DNA of 64,000 nt from Alligator mississippiensis (GCF_030867095.1 NC_081828.1:7827501-7891500); one strand, 5' to 3'; numbered from the stretch's first letter, positions 22,611-35,880 are shown. The notes: a model not told the origin generated them from the sequence alone. Made by a program: numbers and translations.

Positions 22611-25090
22611 AGGGCTGAATATGCAGGTGTAATGATTAAAAGCACCTGGGAGGGGCTGTTGATGACAACTCCTTTACAGTGACTATTAAATGAAGGACTA
22701 AATGAGGCCCTACCTGGTTGATTCCCCCACCTAAATGAGTGACATAATAGTGATACGATAAAAACCCCTCGGGGCTGTCCCTGGCCCAGAGTTGACAGGC
22801 TAAATACAAAAAGATGGGAAGTGAAAGAGCAGACATAACCTTTGGGTTATTGATGCCACTACTTCAGAGTGCACTAGTGAATGTCTGCTAGCACTTTGCC
22901 ACAACGATAATGAAATCTTGGTTACTGCGGAGCTCACCCCAATTTTAAACCATTGCTGGATGTGTGAAGTAGCCACCGCTTGAGCGGGTGGGGGGAATAT
23001 TTAAGTTTTGAGAGTGCTTTTCCTTGGTGCTATATTCCTCTTACTTGACTACAGCTATGTATCAAGACCCCGTTGTCTTAAGTGCTGAGATTTACCGTTA
23101 TCCAATGCAGGGGACCAGGGCTCCACCTAATACATACAACTTTTGCAGAGTTACTCCTCATTTACACCAAGCAGGGAAGGAGCATCATGCCCACTAGCTT
23201 ACAGGTGCGGTAGAGGATCAGCTGTCTCTATGCCCTGCACTTGTTGCTGTTTCTCTGCGGCTCACAAGGCACGAGTGCAGTCTCTGATAAAGGGAACAAC
23301 TGACTGGGTTTGACCACACCGTGGCAGCAGAAGCAAAACACTGCTGAAAGCAAGTCCCTTAACAAATGTGACTCGTAGCATAGGCATAGGCTCCAACAGC
23401 TGCTGCTTCAGGGGTGCCCTCTTTACCAACCTTACACCATGCTGGGCTAGATAAGACACTAGATACCGTGCTGTAGGAACTGGCCATCATTGGCAGAGAT
23501 GTGACCTCATAGAGATGGGTTAGACCTCACGTCACTGGCTCCTACAGAATAGGTCAGACACGGTGCGCTCATTAATGAGCTAGCATCTGTTTCAAACCTG
23601 ATTGCAAATTGTCAAAAACATTTTTAAAAAAACCCAAAACCCCAGCAGTGCCAGTGCTCCAGGAAAAGGACAACTGGTCCTCCATTTCCTTCACAAGCTC
23701 CTGCAAAGTTATGCAGAGACCGACTGTACTGGCAACACCAGGACGCTGAAAGCCTCTGAGAAATGTTCTGTGGTCAAAAAAACTCAGGGCTGAAATCTGC
23801 CATCATTAATTGAGCGAGACTCTTGGGGCCTCCGGGAGTTTTGCTCAATTAGGGAAAGCAGAATTTGACCTTCCCTAAGAGGAAACTTAATAGATAAATC
23901 ATAATTGGCATGCGCATGGGACCTGATTCTCCCGTCACTTGCTTGGGTGCAAATCAGAAGTAGTTACAGTGGAATAACGCTGGCGTAAGCACCCCGTCCA
24001 GCTGCCACAACGGGAATCCTTCTGTTCAGAGGAAAACGGCTGAGACTCCAAAACAGAAGTGAGAGGAGTATGAAGCCTATCGTTTGCCATCCGAGGAGCT
24101 CTGTGCAGTTACAACTCCACTGATTTGGATGGGGACCTGAGGCACAGAGGAGTTGAGGTCAAACTATTTTAGCTTGGGTGCATTATTTCAAGCCATATTC
24201 AGGTCCTTAAATAAGTGACTGAACAGCCATAGTTCCCGCTGGCTTCGGCTCTCATCAGCGCTTCTGCTGAGCTACGGCACTTACCCAGACAGCCCATTTC
24301 TCTACTGTCCAGGCACCTGCTGCTGCTGAAAGACCACACTCCTTGGCTGTGGAAAGAGCCCTTGAAACACTTGCGTTTTCCAGAGTACCGGTCAAACTTA
24401 CCCTCAGAAAAACCTTTCTGTCTTACTGTTAATATGGGTGTCCATCACTGGGGTATCTGACCCCCAGCTAATCTCCCAACCTAAGTGAAGGCAGCCCTCA
24501 AGCTACCAGAGTTAGTACAGCAACCAGGAATCAACCTGTGCCCTCTTCAGAGACGGGAGGAAGCAGAGGAGACTCCCTCCCAGCAGATGATCCCTTCTGT
24601 TGGGTTGCTCCTCCTGTACCTGGTTAGGACAGGCTTGGGCTTCCTTTGCACGGACACCTTGACTGTAGGCAGCTGCAGTTCAACCGTGCGTGTGAGCCAT
24701 TGTGTCCATAACATCAAAAGAGCACATGTGGCTCAGCTCTTCATTTCTAGCGTGAAAAGCCCCATTAAATAGTGGTTCTGCCTGTCATCTAGCCCTCTCG
24801 GGGAAGGAGCCTGACAGCATCCAGAAAAGACAAACAGAAGAAAGCACAAGAAGCAGCCACCCTGGGTGAGATGACACCTGTTCGTGGAGCCAGTGGAGAG
24901 GAAGGATGGCATAGATGTCTGGGTGCTACGCTGGGAGACTCTGCTTCAATTTCTGGCCCCATCAACAGCTGTCAAAAGACACCTCCTCGCTCAATGGGGG
25001 AGCTGGGAGGGCAGAGGGAGGTGCGTGGAAGCTATAGTAAGTGGAGACTATACTGGCATAAGCTATGGGATGCCACAGGCAAGGAGCTAG
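22611..25090. other. Non-coding DNA with diverged repeat scraps
   Basis: No gene. Sequence at 23920-23990 (CCTGATTCTCCCGTCACTTG) resembles the family D repeat. AATTGAGCGAGACTC (about 23809) pairs imperfectly with GAGTTTTGCTCAATT (about 23837). Near 24140, GACCTGAGGCACAGAGGAG is reminiscent of antisense MIR. Confidence 0.35.
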
Positions 25091-25335
25091 GTCGGTGATT
25101 CTCAAGCGGGGTGTCAGGGTGCCACCGTGAAGGGTGCTGGAAGGTGCAAGGAGATAAGCAGATATACACAGGCTCAGGTTTGTCTCTTCCTGGTTGATTC
25201 CCCCACCTTCACTGCCCAGCCCGTCTGCAAGGAAGTAAGCATTGTAAAAATAGACATTAGTTTGTGAAATGGGGTGCTACTCAATTTGCAGAAGTTATGG
25301 TGGGGTGCCCCCAGTCCATCACATCCAAAAAGGAG
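25091..25335. repeat. Probable hAT-like remnant
   Basis: GGTGATTCTCAAGCGGGGTG resembles a hAT end (ggttctcaa...ggggtg). The body shares the AGTAAGCATTGTAAAAATAG block with 21546. No second end or flanking duplication identified. Confidence 0.4.
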
Positions 25336-26890
25336 GTATATCTCCAGTGGAGGACATAGGCTTAAGGCCCCAAGAATACACTGTACCATGCCCTGATGGT
25401 AGCAAAATAGGCCATGACTATTAGCTTAGTTTCTGCTTGCCTCAGAACAACATGCCCCTTGGAGTTTAAAAACCAGGAAAAATAGAAAGACTTGACATCG
25501 CTATTTTCTTTCGTAAAACTTAGGATTTCTGAAGCCATTTTCATACAACGGGCAGGCCTTCCTCGTGTTTTTAGGAGCCACTAAGGTTGGCAAAACCTGG
25601 CTTAGAAGTTATACTATTACCCAGTCTTGTGGCTCAAGACAGCCAGCAGCTCTTGCTTTCTTATATGAGCTCTAATTCTTAGATTATTTTAATAATTAAA
25701 GTGGATACTGAATAATACATTTAATAATCACGAGCAGTGTGGATACACGCTGGAGGACTCCCCATTCGGTTTAGTGGGCACAGCCAGCTGTGCATCAGTG
25801 GTCAGGTCAACTCTGTGTGGCAAGAAGAGCAGCCACACCACAGACCTGTGCCCATCCCCTCCCCACGCCCCTCGGTAGCTCCCTCTCTTTGCAGAGGGAC
25901 AGGGTCTGGGAGAAGGCCAGACACTTTAGATGGGCTCCTTCTCCCTCGTGTAGTGAAGCCCAGCACCTATGGAGCCCCACCAGGATCTCCTCGCCCCAGG
26001 ATCCCCAGAGGCCCAGCACGCCCGTGTGCTTTCCTTCTCAGCTCACCCAGCTCTGGGGAAACGGGACAGTGCCGACAGCTCCACCCCCGGGCCTAGACCT
26101 GCACCTCCTGTGCCTGGGACCCACTCAGGACAAGGGATGGGCACGCGGTTTTTCCCTGCCATGAAGAGCAGCTCACGAGCCATCATAACCATGGGAGTAA
26201 CCCTGCTCAGCCTCTGTGACTCCATGTTAGGGCTGAGATCACAAATGTTCAGGACTACCTAATGGCTGAGCCACCACAGGAAGGGGCTTGGGTGGCGTTT
26301 GGGAGCCAAATGACCGAGTGTAGAGGGAAATGTGTAGAGGGGCAGAGTCCAAAACACAGGCCAGGGTGAGGGGCCAGGTAGCAGATGCCAAGTTACCAAG
26401 TCCAAGGGAAATCCAAGGGAGAGCCAAGCTAGGGTCAGAAGACCAGGAAAGCCAGACCACTCAGGAGCCAGGTGTCTTACCAGACCAGAACAGGGTGAGA
26501 ACCGCTGGCTGGCCTGGGAGTCTGCCGCCACAGCTGGGACTCAGTGGATAGGCACCGGCACAGCTCCCGGCAGCCAATCAGGACGCTAGCCAGGCAGAGC
26601 TTGTCAACCAGACTCCAGCCAAGTGTGCTGCCCAGGCAATAACTCAGGCCAGGCTTCCTGATTTGTGTCCTGACACTCCCTGGCAAACTACAGACCTCAG
26701 CCACCAGCACGTGAATAGCAGCGGATGCTGCTATTCATCCGAACCGGGGTAGGAGATGCTGCCATCCAACCCCCTTGCACTCTCTCGGCCACCTGACTCT
26801 CTTCTTCCCGGAAGAGCAGCAGACGCCTGAGGCCTGTTCTAGCAGCCAGATAGGCTGACTCGATGATGGGACTCCTGGTTCCTGAAGGGA
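25336..26890. other. Non-coding DNA, partly GC-rich
   Basis: Open frames at 25737-26262 overlap in three plus frames and on the minus strand, as expected from base composition. At 26280-26690 there are many loosely repeated CCAG/CAGG-type words, possibly an old degenerate repeat. Confidence 0.35.
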
Positions 26891-26892
26891 CC

Positions 26893-27075
26893 AGAAAGGG
26901 GCCAGATTGTCAAAGATACATAGACACCCAAAGATGCAGATGATCGTTGCCTACAGGGGTTTTCAAAAGGATCCAACAGGAGTTGGGTGCCTACTGGGAT
27001 TTTCAAAAGTGCATAGTACCTCTCTGCACGGGTCAGTGCCTAAATACCTTTAAGAAGCCGGCCTTTGGTCAGCCA
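26893..27075. repeat. Family C interspersed repeat
   Basis: GGGGCCAGATTGTCAAAG, CACCCAAAGATGCAGATG, TGCCTACTGGGATTTTCAAA and CAGTGCCTAAATACC are the ordered blocks of a repeat I know from crocodilian and turtle genomes (gggccagattttcaaaggt ... gtgggattttcaaaagcgcc). Related blocks occur at 3242, 16030 and 52790. Confidence 0.65.
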
Positions 27076-28435
27076 GTCTGTGCTACGTATGACCCCAGAA
27101 CCGACTAGCTTAGAGGGAAGGTCTGTAGGTTAAGGGCGAAGGCGAGGGGACAGGGAAACTGGATAGCTTCCACCACAGTCCTATTAAAGACAGATGTGCC
27201 AATTAATGTATGAGATTTTTAGGAGAAGCAGCAGGGAGGAAAAGAAAAAGGATCTCTCTTATACAATTTTGCCTCATATACTCAATAGGTGCTGCTCTAA
27301 TCTTTAAAAATCTTTTTTCCTTGGGATACCCACTCAGCACAATAATATACCAATTTTTTTCCGGGCATTGTTATATAGCTTTAATAAGTGAATGCACTGA
27401 GAGCACTGGATGATGCCTAATTTTTTTTTTTTTAAATATGAAAAGTAAATACTGGAGCACTCTGCTCAGATCCAAACTCCTGCATATTTAGGGGGTTTGA
27501 GTAATATCCTACCTCCTGCATCTATTTTTGAAAGGGGGGGTTTCAAATTTAACATCACGTTGCTGGCGGACATCATTGCAAGTAACAAGTAAAGTGATTA
27601 TCAACGTAATGGGATTGAAGAGGGGAAAATATGCTCCTCCTCCTTTTCAGTGTGGTTGTGTATATGACAGTATTTTGCGATTATGGCACTTCATATTGTT
27701 TCCCCGGTTTGTATGGGTCTGTCCCACAGCCAAAGGGAAAAGAAAATTATTTTTTAAAGAATGCAGAGAACTATGGATTTTAAAGGCATAAAAGGTATTA
27801 TGGAGACTCAGAAACAAGAGTAGTTCTTGAAACTACTTTTAACTTGCCCCTTTAAATGAACCATCTTTCAGTTTAACAGTGTCCCTCCTAATGCAATGAA
27901 ATCCAATATTCCTTCTGCACGCCCTTTGCAACACCTCCCTTATATCCCGTGACCCATTTCTGGAAGGGTAAGGAACCACTTGGCTTATTTGTATGGCTCT
28001 GTAAACACATCCTATCATCAAGAAAGATTTGATGGCAGCTAAGAAAACTGGGGAAAGCAACTTTTATAAAGCGTGGCTCTATTCTTAAGTGTCAGTAAAA
28101 CAGCACGAGATACCCCGAAGGAGCTAAGAAAAACAAACTTTCTTCAACTTTAAATTACATTCCTCCTGGCCTGCAAGTGTGCTGTGCGGGGTGGCTATAC
28201 GAGTACTCTTTTCATGTTCTAACAGTTGCTGCGTATTCCCTAGCTTTGCGTGGTTTATTCTCATCTGAATCGCCACGCAACAACAAAAGAAATGTGGGTC
28301 CTAGAGTATTAGTAGTGGTATGCTTACTTTATTACTTGGGCTGTTCAAAACACAAACGGAAGGTCCCTACTGCAAAAAGTGTATAGTCTAGAAGACAAAT
28401 CAGTATTTAGACACTTTGGGATATTTGAACACAGA
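27076..28435. other. Non-coding DNA, unique-looking
   Basis: No gene recognised. The stretch from 27190 to 27800 lacks visible repeats and is AT-rich. A poly(T) tract lies at 27420-27433. Confidence 0.4.
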
Positions 28436-28570
28436 TCAAGCACCTGATCCTACAGACACAATGTACTGGTGCAATCGCACTCGTGTTGTGAGCAATCCCC
28501 ACTAAAGTCAATGAGGTTATTCTCACGTACACAGGAATGCAAATACATGTTTGCGTGATCGGGTCTTACG
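28436..28570. repeat. Family D interspersed repeat
   Basis: CACCTGATCCTACAGACAC, CCCACTAAAGTCAATGAGG and GTGATCGGGTCTTACGCC fit a common reptile repeat with gatcctgca ends and a centre reading agtcaatgg. Diverged. Confidence 0.5.
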
Positions 28571-29657
28571 CCTTGCTTTAGATCCCCACACTTGAAACCG
28601 GAGCTCCAGTTTCAGTAACAATAGGGTCCATTATCCAATTTAGGGTCTTTGTGACTTTGTAGGGTGGATTTTATGTTTTGCTTTTGGTGTCTTGAAGCCA
28701 AATTCTAATCTCTTATACCCACAGCTCCCTTTGTAGTTATGAAAGTATCCAATGGCAGGATTTAGGCCTGGTAGCCGTGCTGCTTAGGGTCTCGAATGCG
28801 CAGACTTTGACTATTAAGTGTATGCTTTGATTTCCTGGAAGAAATTTTTCTTCTTGGCCAGCAGCCCCTAGGAAATTGTCCTGAATAAAGCAATTTAAAA
28901 TGCAGCACATGATGACCTTGTATGACTTTGAGCGATCCTGCCATATGTTAGAAAAGGTTCAATAGGGAAACCGCAGGCAGTAAAGAAACAAACTCTGGTA
29001 TATGCTACGTTTCATGTCAGCGGGATGAATAGATCCCACAGACACGGACTACAGGGGTTGTGCTCTGCAGTCACCCAGGACTCAAGGGAAGCACTCGGCA
29101 GTGAGCACCGCACCTGCCGGCATGCATTTGCAGGCTGTGAAGCCCTTCCAAAGTGAGGTTCATACCCAAGAAACAGGCAGCTGCCTTCTGTGCTACCAGC
29201 GGTGAAGATAGATGAATCTGTTAACTTCTAAAAAGACCCACCAATGATTGTTATCAGGCATCGTCCTGGCTAGGAGTCAGCTCATCCTGAAGTGGCATCT
29301 CTGATTGACATGGGGGATATTTATAAGAAATCGGTTTTAAAGGCTTTTGGGCTGCCAAACGGCACTCCAGACCCTCACAATGAAAGACAACCTTGTGCCT
29401 TGTATCGGTCACCCGTTCTGAACACAGCCGGCTGCCTTGGCGTTGGGCTGACACTTTGCAAGTGCTTTGACATTGCCGAGCATAGACAGCCCACATATGT
29501 GTGAAACAGGAAACAAGTCACGCTGTCTACAGACAGACCTTTGGGTCAGAAACATGCACGTGTTTGATGCTTCAGCCTGCCGTGTGAGTGTAAGGCAGGA
29601 AGCGATGCCCGCTCTGGAGGGGGAACCTCAGCTAGTTTGAAGCTGGTGGAGGCAGTG
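28571..29657. other. Non-coding DNA, unique-looking
   Basis: No gene or repeat called. The part 29270-29510 has balanced composition and no repeat signature, and might be conserved, but that cannot be tested here. Confidence 0.35.
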
Positions 29658-29723
29658 GTGTATTTATCTATGGCACCCTCCTCCCCCTTACACTAGAAAC
29701 GAGGGTGTCATAGATAAATGCAC
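29658..29723. repeat. 66-nt near-perfect hairpin
   Basis: GTGTATTTATCTATGGCACC (left arm 29658-29679) pairs with the inverted right arm 29702-29723, 20 of 22 positions matching, around a 22-nt loop. The size resembles a pre-miRNA, but a tiny fold-back repeat fits equally well. No mature miRNA seed is recognised. Confidence 0.7.
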
Positions 29724-30149
29724 AAGGGAAATGCAGCCCCTGGAAGAAGCATTTAAGTGAAACCAAGATCAGGGCCAGGGGAATAAACCAAGCCATTATT
29801 TTGCTTATTCTGTTGTCCATAATAATTGTCATTCGCCCAGGCTCTGGGGACGGGGTAGATTCCTGCCCCGGGAATCATGTAATTTTGCTTTGGTTCCTAC
29901 TCTCATGGCAAGTACCGTAGACCCTTTAAGGACTGAAACCAGCTGGGAGCTCCCGGCAGGAGTACAGAGTCCTCCCTTACTCCAAGAGGAGAGCTGCCTA
30001 GTCAACCCCCAGTGCCAGGTTAATTCTGCACCATGGCCAGGCTGTCAGCCATGCAGCACTGGGCAGAGACAATTCGGGTCCAGAGTGAGCTCAGGGTCTT
30101 ACAGGTCCCAACTGCAGCAGTCTCTGGGCATCTCATCTATCTTTCTGAG

Positions 30150-30275
30150 AAGAAGGTAGGGAGGTGGGGAGGTGGTATCATCACATGTTACAGGTGGGGA
30201 AACACAGACACATAGGCACTGGCGAGGAGCCCGAGTCACAGGCTACTGCTTCAACCACTGCAATGCCTTTCCTCT
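30150..30275 (-). repeat. MIR-like SINE fragment, antisense
   Basis: TTACAGGTGGGGAAACACAG, CCGAGTCACAGGCTACTGC and TTCAACCACTGCAATGCC follow the antisense MIR order (ttacagatggggaaactgag, ggtcacacagcta, ctaaccactgcacc). Confidence 0.65.
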
Positions 30276-32079
30276 CTTTCAGCCAATTGTCCAAGACATA
30301 TTTCTTCTCAGCAGGGGAAACACTGTGACCAAGGTAATGCAATTAAAATGGCACTGTGTAGTGGAGGGCGCGCCCTTGTCTGCTTGCAGACAGGGCTCCC
30401 TAGGACATAGGATGCCTGCCGCAAGATTGGGAAGTCTCTGAAGGCCCGGGCTGAAAAGTCTGGGGTGGAGGATCCTTGCTAGTAGTAGGGCCACATATAG
30501 ATCTTGAACGATTCAAAGGATTTGGAACTGATCTGGCTAATTTGACCTGGGACACAACAAATTTTCCTTAAAAAATATATGTGGGTGTGTGTGTGTGCAT
30601 ATGTGTCTTCAACTGAAACAGGCCCATAAGGAATGAACCAATAAGGCACTAAAAATTAAAAACAACAAGCAGCTGGTGGGAAACCTAAAATGTAGAAATA
30701 AAACCACTGAGACAAAAAGAAAAGTAGGAAGAATAAAAGCGAAAGTGAGCTGGGGATCGCAAGGCTGACACGACGTCACAGAAAGAAAGCAGCATGTGTG
30801 GCTGTCTGTAGTGAAGCATCTGGAAAGGAGGCGGCAACAGAAAATAGCTCTGTTCGTTAGCTTTTGCACATTAATAGAGCTTTTGCCTTCCACCAGATGT
30901 TTGGTTTTTACTGTTTTGCGGGTTTACATCGCGGTGAAAGATTTCATTATATGGAAACATAACCACCGGGTGATTTTTCTTCTGAGCCCTACAGGTGACA
31001 CGTGGAAGCAGAGTGGAAACTTCTGTTTAAACTCTTCAGCCAGAGCGCTGGGGTAATAAAAATGAGCATCACATTTTTAAACCATCCGCTGCCGCGCTCC
31101 ATACTTTGCAGCTAGCCGCATGTTTGCAGAGCCGGTATCGAATACTGCGCCTGTGAAGTTGTGGAGACTATGCAAAGAGTTTCCTCTGAATCACACCGGT
31201 TTCAATCCAGAGGAACAGAATGAAACTGAGAAATGTCAGCCCCTTTCCAGCGTTTGCAGGGATATATTATAAATGACACAAAGGAGGCCTCACAGGATAA
31301 ACACTGGCTGACCTCTAAAGATAGATAATATTTCAAAGCACTGCTCAAATTCATAGCTGGGCCATCAAAGTCACCTGGACATACAAGTGATGCCTCAATG
31401 AGAGTGGAGAAAGTAAAATGCCATGCAACACTCTGAATGATTCAAGACAGCAGCACTGTTTTAGATAGCATTCATTCCTAATTATCCCAGACAGACCAGA
31501 AACTGGGGCTGTTAGTAATGTCTCTGGTCTTGCTTGTAAGCAACCACATGGCAAAACCCCCTCTGCTTTGAGTAATGCAGGATCAGGCCCAAAGCGGAGA
31601 CATGCAAAATCGCCTCCCTGATATTTGTGCTGGTCATGAAAAAAACAATTGGCATGCACTGATTTCGCCCAAAACATTGGCTCGTCTCCCTGAATCCCCT
31701 TTCACTCCATGCTCTGGAGCTCATGCCCTGCGAATCTGGTCTTTCCACGGTCTCATGTTCCCATTCAGTGCTCCAGCAGGGAACTTTCTCGCTCATCCGA
31801 CACACGACGGTTGGACACAACAGCAACCTGTTAGCATATTTCTTGAGTACGATGCCAGTGAAAATTCAGCATGCTCCAGCAACCTGGCCTTATTTTCTTG
31901 TCAGTCTTTTGAATCTAGTCCACAGCGCTGCCATCTTCACAGTGCTGCTTTAACATCCGAGCAGTAGCTTTCTGCTTTTTTCACTGCTACCTTCCTACAT
32001 GGCCATGATAGATGGGTTTGCTAAGTGGCAACACTTGCTCCCCATCATCATCATCATCATTGAGTGTCTTTTATTTTGA
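30276..32079. other. Non-coding DNA
   Basis: No gene called. A short (GT)n lies at about 30581-30597. The region 30780-31060 (GCTTTTGCACATTAATAGAG, CATATGGAAACATAACC-like words) is repeat-free and could be conserved. Frames at 31351-31967 are open on both strands and look like chance. Confidence 0.35.
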
Positions 32080-32620
32080 AAAAACTTTCTGCAGATCCTG
32101 AACAGTTGCATTGCATTTTTAGTGGCATTAATCTTAGAAACCTATGGGATTATGCAAATTATTTAAATTAGTTTTTACTCCATTAGTTCACCTGAGAGGC
32201 CGATTGACTTAGTAAAACAAGATCTAACCATTTAAAAAGCAATGGTTTGGGGTTTTTTAAGAGCAGAAACAGCCACTTTCACTACAGCTTCTTTAGACAG
32301 ATAAGTACTCATAACGTGCCCGTTCTGTAAGGAGCTCTCTGGAGGGGATTCTGGGGTTTTTTCTTAAATTTGATTTCTCCGTTGCATGATTGACATGCAC
32401 CTTGGTAAAAAGCTACATCTATGGCTCAATGTTATAACAGCAAGGAGAGCAAAATTATAACCTCTGCCTGACATTTCATCAGCAGTGCTTGGAAAATATT
32501 GTCCCTGAAAAACACAGAACAGGGACTCACAATTAACACTAAGAAGTGTTAATTAGATGGAGCTGGATTGACTTACTACAGAGAGAGCGGGGATTTTACT
32601 TATCCTTCTCTCAAATGAAC
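32080..32620. promoter_or_regulatory. Candidate conserved non-coding element
   Basis: AT-rich but low in simple repeats. It has an octamer-like ATTATGCAAATTATTTAAAT at 32151-32170 (contains ATGCAAAT), several TAAT cores, and a perfect inverted repeat AATTAACACT-aaga-AGTGTTAATT at 32531-32554. Regulatory role is inferred from motif density. Confidence 0.3.
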
Positions 32621-34925
32621 CACCTCACTTCCACAGTGAAATCAGGCTGTTTCTGCTCACATAGTTTGAAGTGAGGAAACTCATAACCCCTTGTTGATAT
32701 ACTTTTATCACTGAATGTGTATTTATTAGCATGCATGTTCTTTGGCACATGTTCGTGCATATTTGGGATACAGAGTCTCTTTTGCCATTGTTAGAAGTCT
32801 GCTCTAAACTCCAAGGAATTTGACACATTTTAATGAAGGAAGAGAGTCCAGGAGAGCTTTCCTACAACAGAGATTGCAGTCTTAATTACAGCCCTTATTA
32901 AAATAAATGCTGGAGTAGCCCACAAGTCTGCAAAACCAAGGCGCACTTGGGCCGTCAAAAATGGAGGCACCCAAATTAAGGGTCACTTTTGAAAATAGGA
33001 GCCACTATCATCACACAACGGTGATAAGTTGGGGGCAGATTCTGGAAAAAAGCCAGGTTTTCCAGGGCTCGTTCTGTAACTCGGCCCAAAAACCCTCACT
33101 GCAGACTACGGTGCCTCCCTGCAGCAACATGCTCGCTCCTCAAGAATAATCCAGTCAAAATGAATCAAACCGGGCTGCACAAATATGGGACAAACGTGCC
33201 TTTCCAATGGCATCCTACAAGAAGCAAACATGTTTCGTTGAAATGGCCCTCCCTCCGCACAAGTGTCCCCTGTCTTTTTCAATTTAATCTCTTTGAGCAA
33301 ACTGGGAGGCCTCCCCTGCAAGCTCCGGCAATGTGTCAATACCACAGGAAGTGTTACTGTGCTGTGCCACCTCCTCGTGACAATAGTTAATATTTGAATT
33401 ATGAAGAGCAGAGCTGACAAGACTCCTGATTAAATGAGGCAAGGAGAAAGCAAAGAGGTAGCGTTCTTTCAACCCGCCATTACCCGATGGAGTTAGGGCC
33501 TTCGTAATATATTCTTCTTGTTTCTGGTTAACAAGAGAAAGCTCCCAAACATCACTAACTAAAATCCATTGGCTGCAGAACTAGGCAAAGTGTCCTAAAA
33601 GAGTGCAAAGAATTTAAACAACCCAGGAAACAGCAGTCATGTTCCACATGCGGTAAGGGGTAAGACTCAGAGAAGGAGGAAAGTATAAAAATAAGTGGGC
33701 ACTTTGCAATGCGACGTCTCGTGTAGTGGAACGGGGAAGGAAACGATGGGACAAATAACCATGTCGCCCCTTGCCTTACTCTGCAAGAGCACGCGCTCGG
33801 GTACCGGCAATGCCTGCAAAGCAAAAAGGACAGTCAGCAGAACCAGATATGTCTGGAAGGAGCGCTTGTTGAAAAGATGGAGACGCCGCTAACATGCTCT
33901 AACAAAAGAGGTGTTGTGTAATATTTACTGTCGTGGTGCTGGCTGAGTCTCTTCGTGGATGCTCTCCAAGTCTGTTGGGGATGGATCCAATCTTTAGGTC
34001 CCAAGTGCATCCGAGCCAGCTGGGTCTTGGCAGGCCCCACTCAGTTTCCAGCTCTAGCCCCCGGGGAGCATTTCTGGGTACACCCTCCCCATCTGGCACC
34101 TCTCCTTGGCTGTAGGACTCTGCAGCCCCCCTGAACCGGCACTCTCCCCCCACCAGCCACAAGCACTCAGAGTCGTGGTGTAGCCTCTTCAGTGTCATGT
34201 GGCCGGCAAAGCAAAGCACTTGGGCTTCGCGCCAGATTTTCTTAAGCACAGAAATGTTTAAATCATATAAGAGTTACGGATCCTTATATACAAAAGCCTT
34301 CAGGTCCCCAGAGAAAGGAGCATCGTGTGCTAAATTCAGCAGTTTGAGGCGGTAGCTGTGGGGCTACCACCCACTGTCTCAGCACGTCCCACACCCGCTC
34401 CTCCTGGGAGACCCTTTTCCAGGCACGGGACTCCCTTGCCCTAGACGAAGCTCCGATCTGGGCTGGCCTCGTCCTCCCTTGGCAGGCATCGGTCCCTTTG
34501 GCCCGTGGTTGCAGGGGGAGGGAGTGTGGCCCGCTCCTCCCCTTTTGCCTCCATTCCCAGCCTCCAAGCTGGACTTTGGTCCACAGACTCACCCATTTCT
34601 CCCTCAGAGGCCCCTTTTCCAGGGGGAATTTTATCTACAACCACACCTGGAGATGTTGTAGCTAAACCACAACCCAGCCCTCTGCCTCGCGTCCTCAAAG
34701 GTAGGACCCACTGGCTCGCTCCCATTCAGCCTGTCCGTACAAGTGAACATGCGCTGCTTCCTCAAGGAGTGAACTGTTCGTCCCTTCCACGTCCTGTGCA
34801 TCCAAAGACTCTTGAGACCTGTTTCCTCCAGGTTCCCTCTAACCCACGCCCAGGAGCTGTCCCCCTGTCCCAAAAGCATGACCCTCCTCCCTCACCGATG
34901 CTCCCCCAGAAGAGGTAAAAGGCAG
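32621..34925. other. Non-coding DNA, nothing recognised
   Basis: No supportable gene. Multi-frame open stretches at 33900-34900 reflect GC-rich composition. Confidence 0.4.
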
Positions 34926-35100
34926 GGTGGAGATGCATCTTACGGACAAACTAGACCAGAGATGGGTAAGCTTCCGTGAGCCCGAGCTCGCTTCATCACG
35001 GCAAGCCTCTGATGAAGTGAGCACAGGTTCACAAATGCTTGTAACACAAGCCTGATTAAGGAAGTCTATAACGGGTTTGCTTTCTGCCTGGCTTCAGACT
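34926..35100. repeat. Family B fold-back repeat
   Basis: GGAGATGCATCTTACGGAC, GACCAGAGATGGGTAAGC, CTCTGATGAAGTGAGC and GGAAGTCTATAACGGG are the blocks of the family also seen at 14429-14746 and 37005-37108, here with both arms but more diverged. Confidence 0.6.
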
Positions 35101-35182
35101 AACTTGGCTAACGGCCTCTCTCCACAGAGGTAGAGCGGTGAAGTAGGAATCACAATCCATCATCACCCACCCCTTAAGGGTT

Positions 35183-35196
35183 GGGGGGGGGGGGGG
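35183..35196. repeat. Poly(G) run, 14 nt
   Basis: Uninterrupted run of 14 G. Confidence 0.95.
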
Positions 35197-35785
35197 AACA
35201 ATCTAGTATCCATGCCCCCAAATCCCCACCATGCCTGGGCCAGCTCTCAGTGACATCCTGCCTCCTCGTGCCCTTGTTGCGGCTCCTGATCAGCCAGCAT
35301 CCTCCTGATCGCCATCTCCAGCCTTCTTCCTCCCAAGCCAGCACCTTCTGCACTCCCGATCCCGCTGCTCTGGAGCTCTCCTCTCGCCACTCAGTCTCCT
35401 GGACTGGCTTTGAACCAACACCTTGCTGCTCTTCCTGTCCTTTTGGGGAACCACATCTACGTCCCTGACTCCCCTCTGTGCCTCTCATCATCTGAGCTCA
35501 GCAAGGGCACCTGCTCTGTCTTGATCAAACATCTCTCCAAGCATAAGGCCAGAAGCTCCTCCTCCCTAAGCCTTTGTAAGCTTTTTGCAACTTAAGAGAT
35601 CCACTCTCTGCTTCCAATTTGAAAACAGAGATTGATTTCCTTGCAAGAGCTGCCTGCTAAAAAAGCTCCTTCATCTGGTAGGCTGCCACCAACATACCCA
35701 AGTTGACACATCCACACCAGCCCATCACACTCGCCCAGTAAAGTGGACTTCTAACTATCTGGATATTTTTCATCTGGATATTTTT
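35197..35785. other. Non-coding DNA, nothing recognised
   Basis: No gene. CTGGATATTTTTC occurs twice in tandem at about 35759-35786. Confidence 0.4.
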
Positions 35786-35799
35786 CTTGCTGAGATCAC

Positions 35800-35880
35800 G
35801 TGATCCCAGCTGACTTCTTGCCGACGGCTGGACTCGATGATCTCACGAGGTCCCTTCCAGCCCCTAATGTCTATGAAGAC
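35800..35880 (+). repeat. CR1 LINE 3' end, fragment
   Basis: GGCTGGACTCGATGATCTCA, then CGAGGTCCCTTCCAGCCC and CTAATGTCTATGAAGACTAT is a clear CR1 3' end in sense, including the terminal short repeat. Confidence 0.8.
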
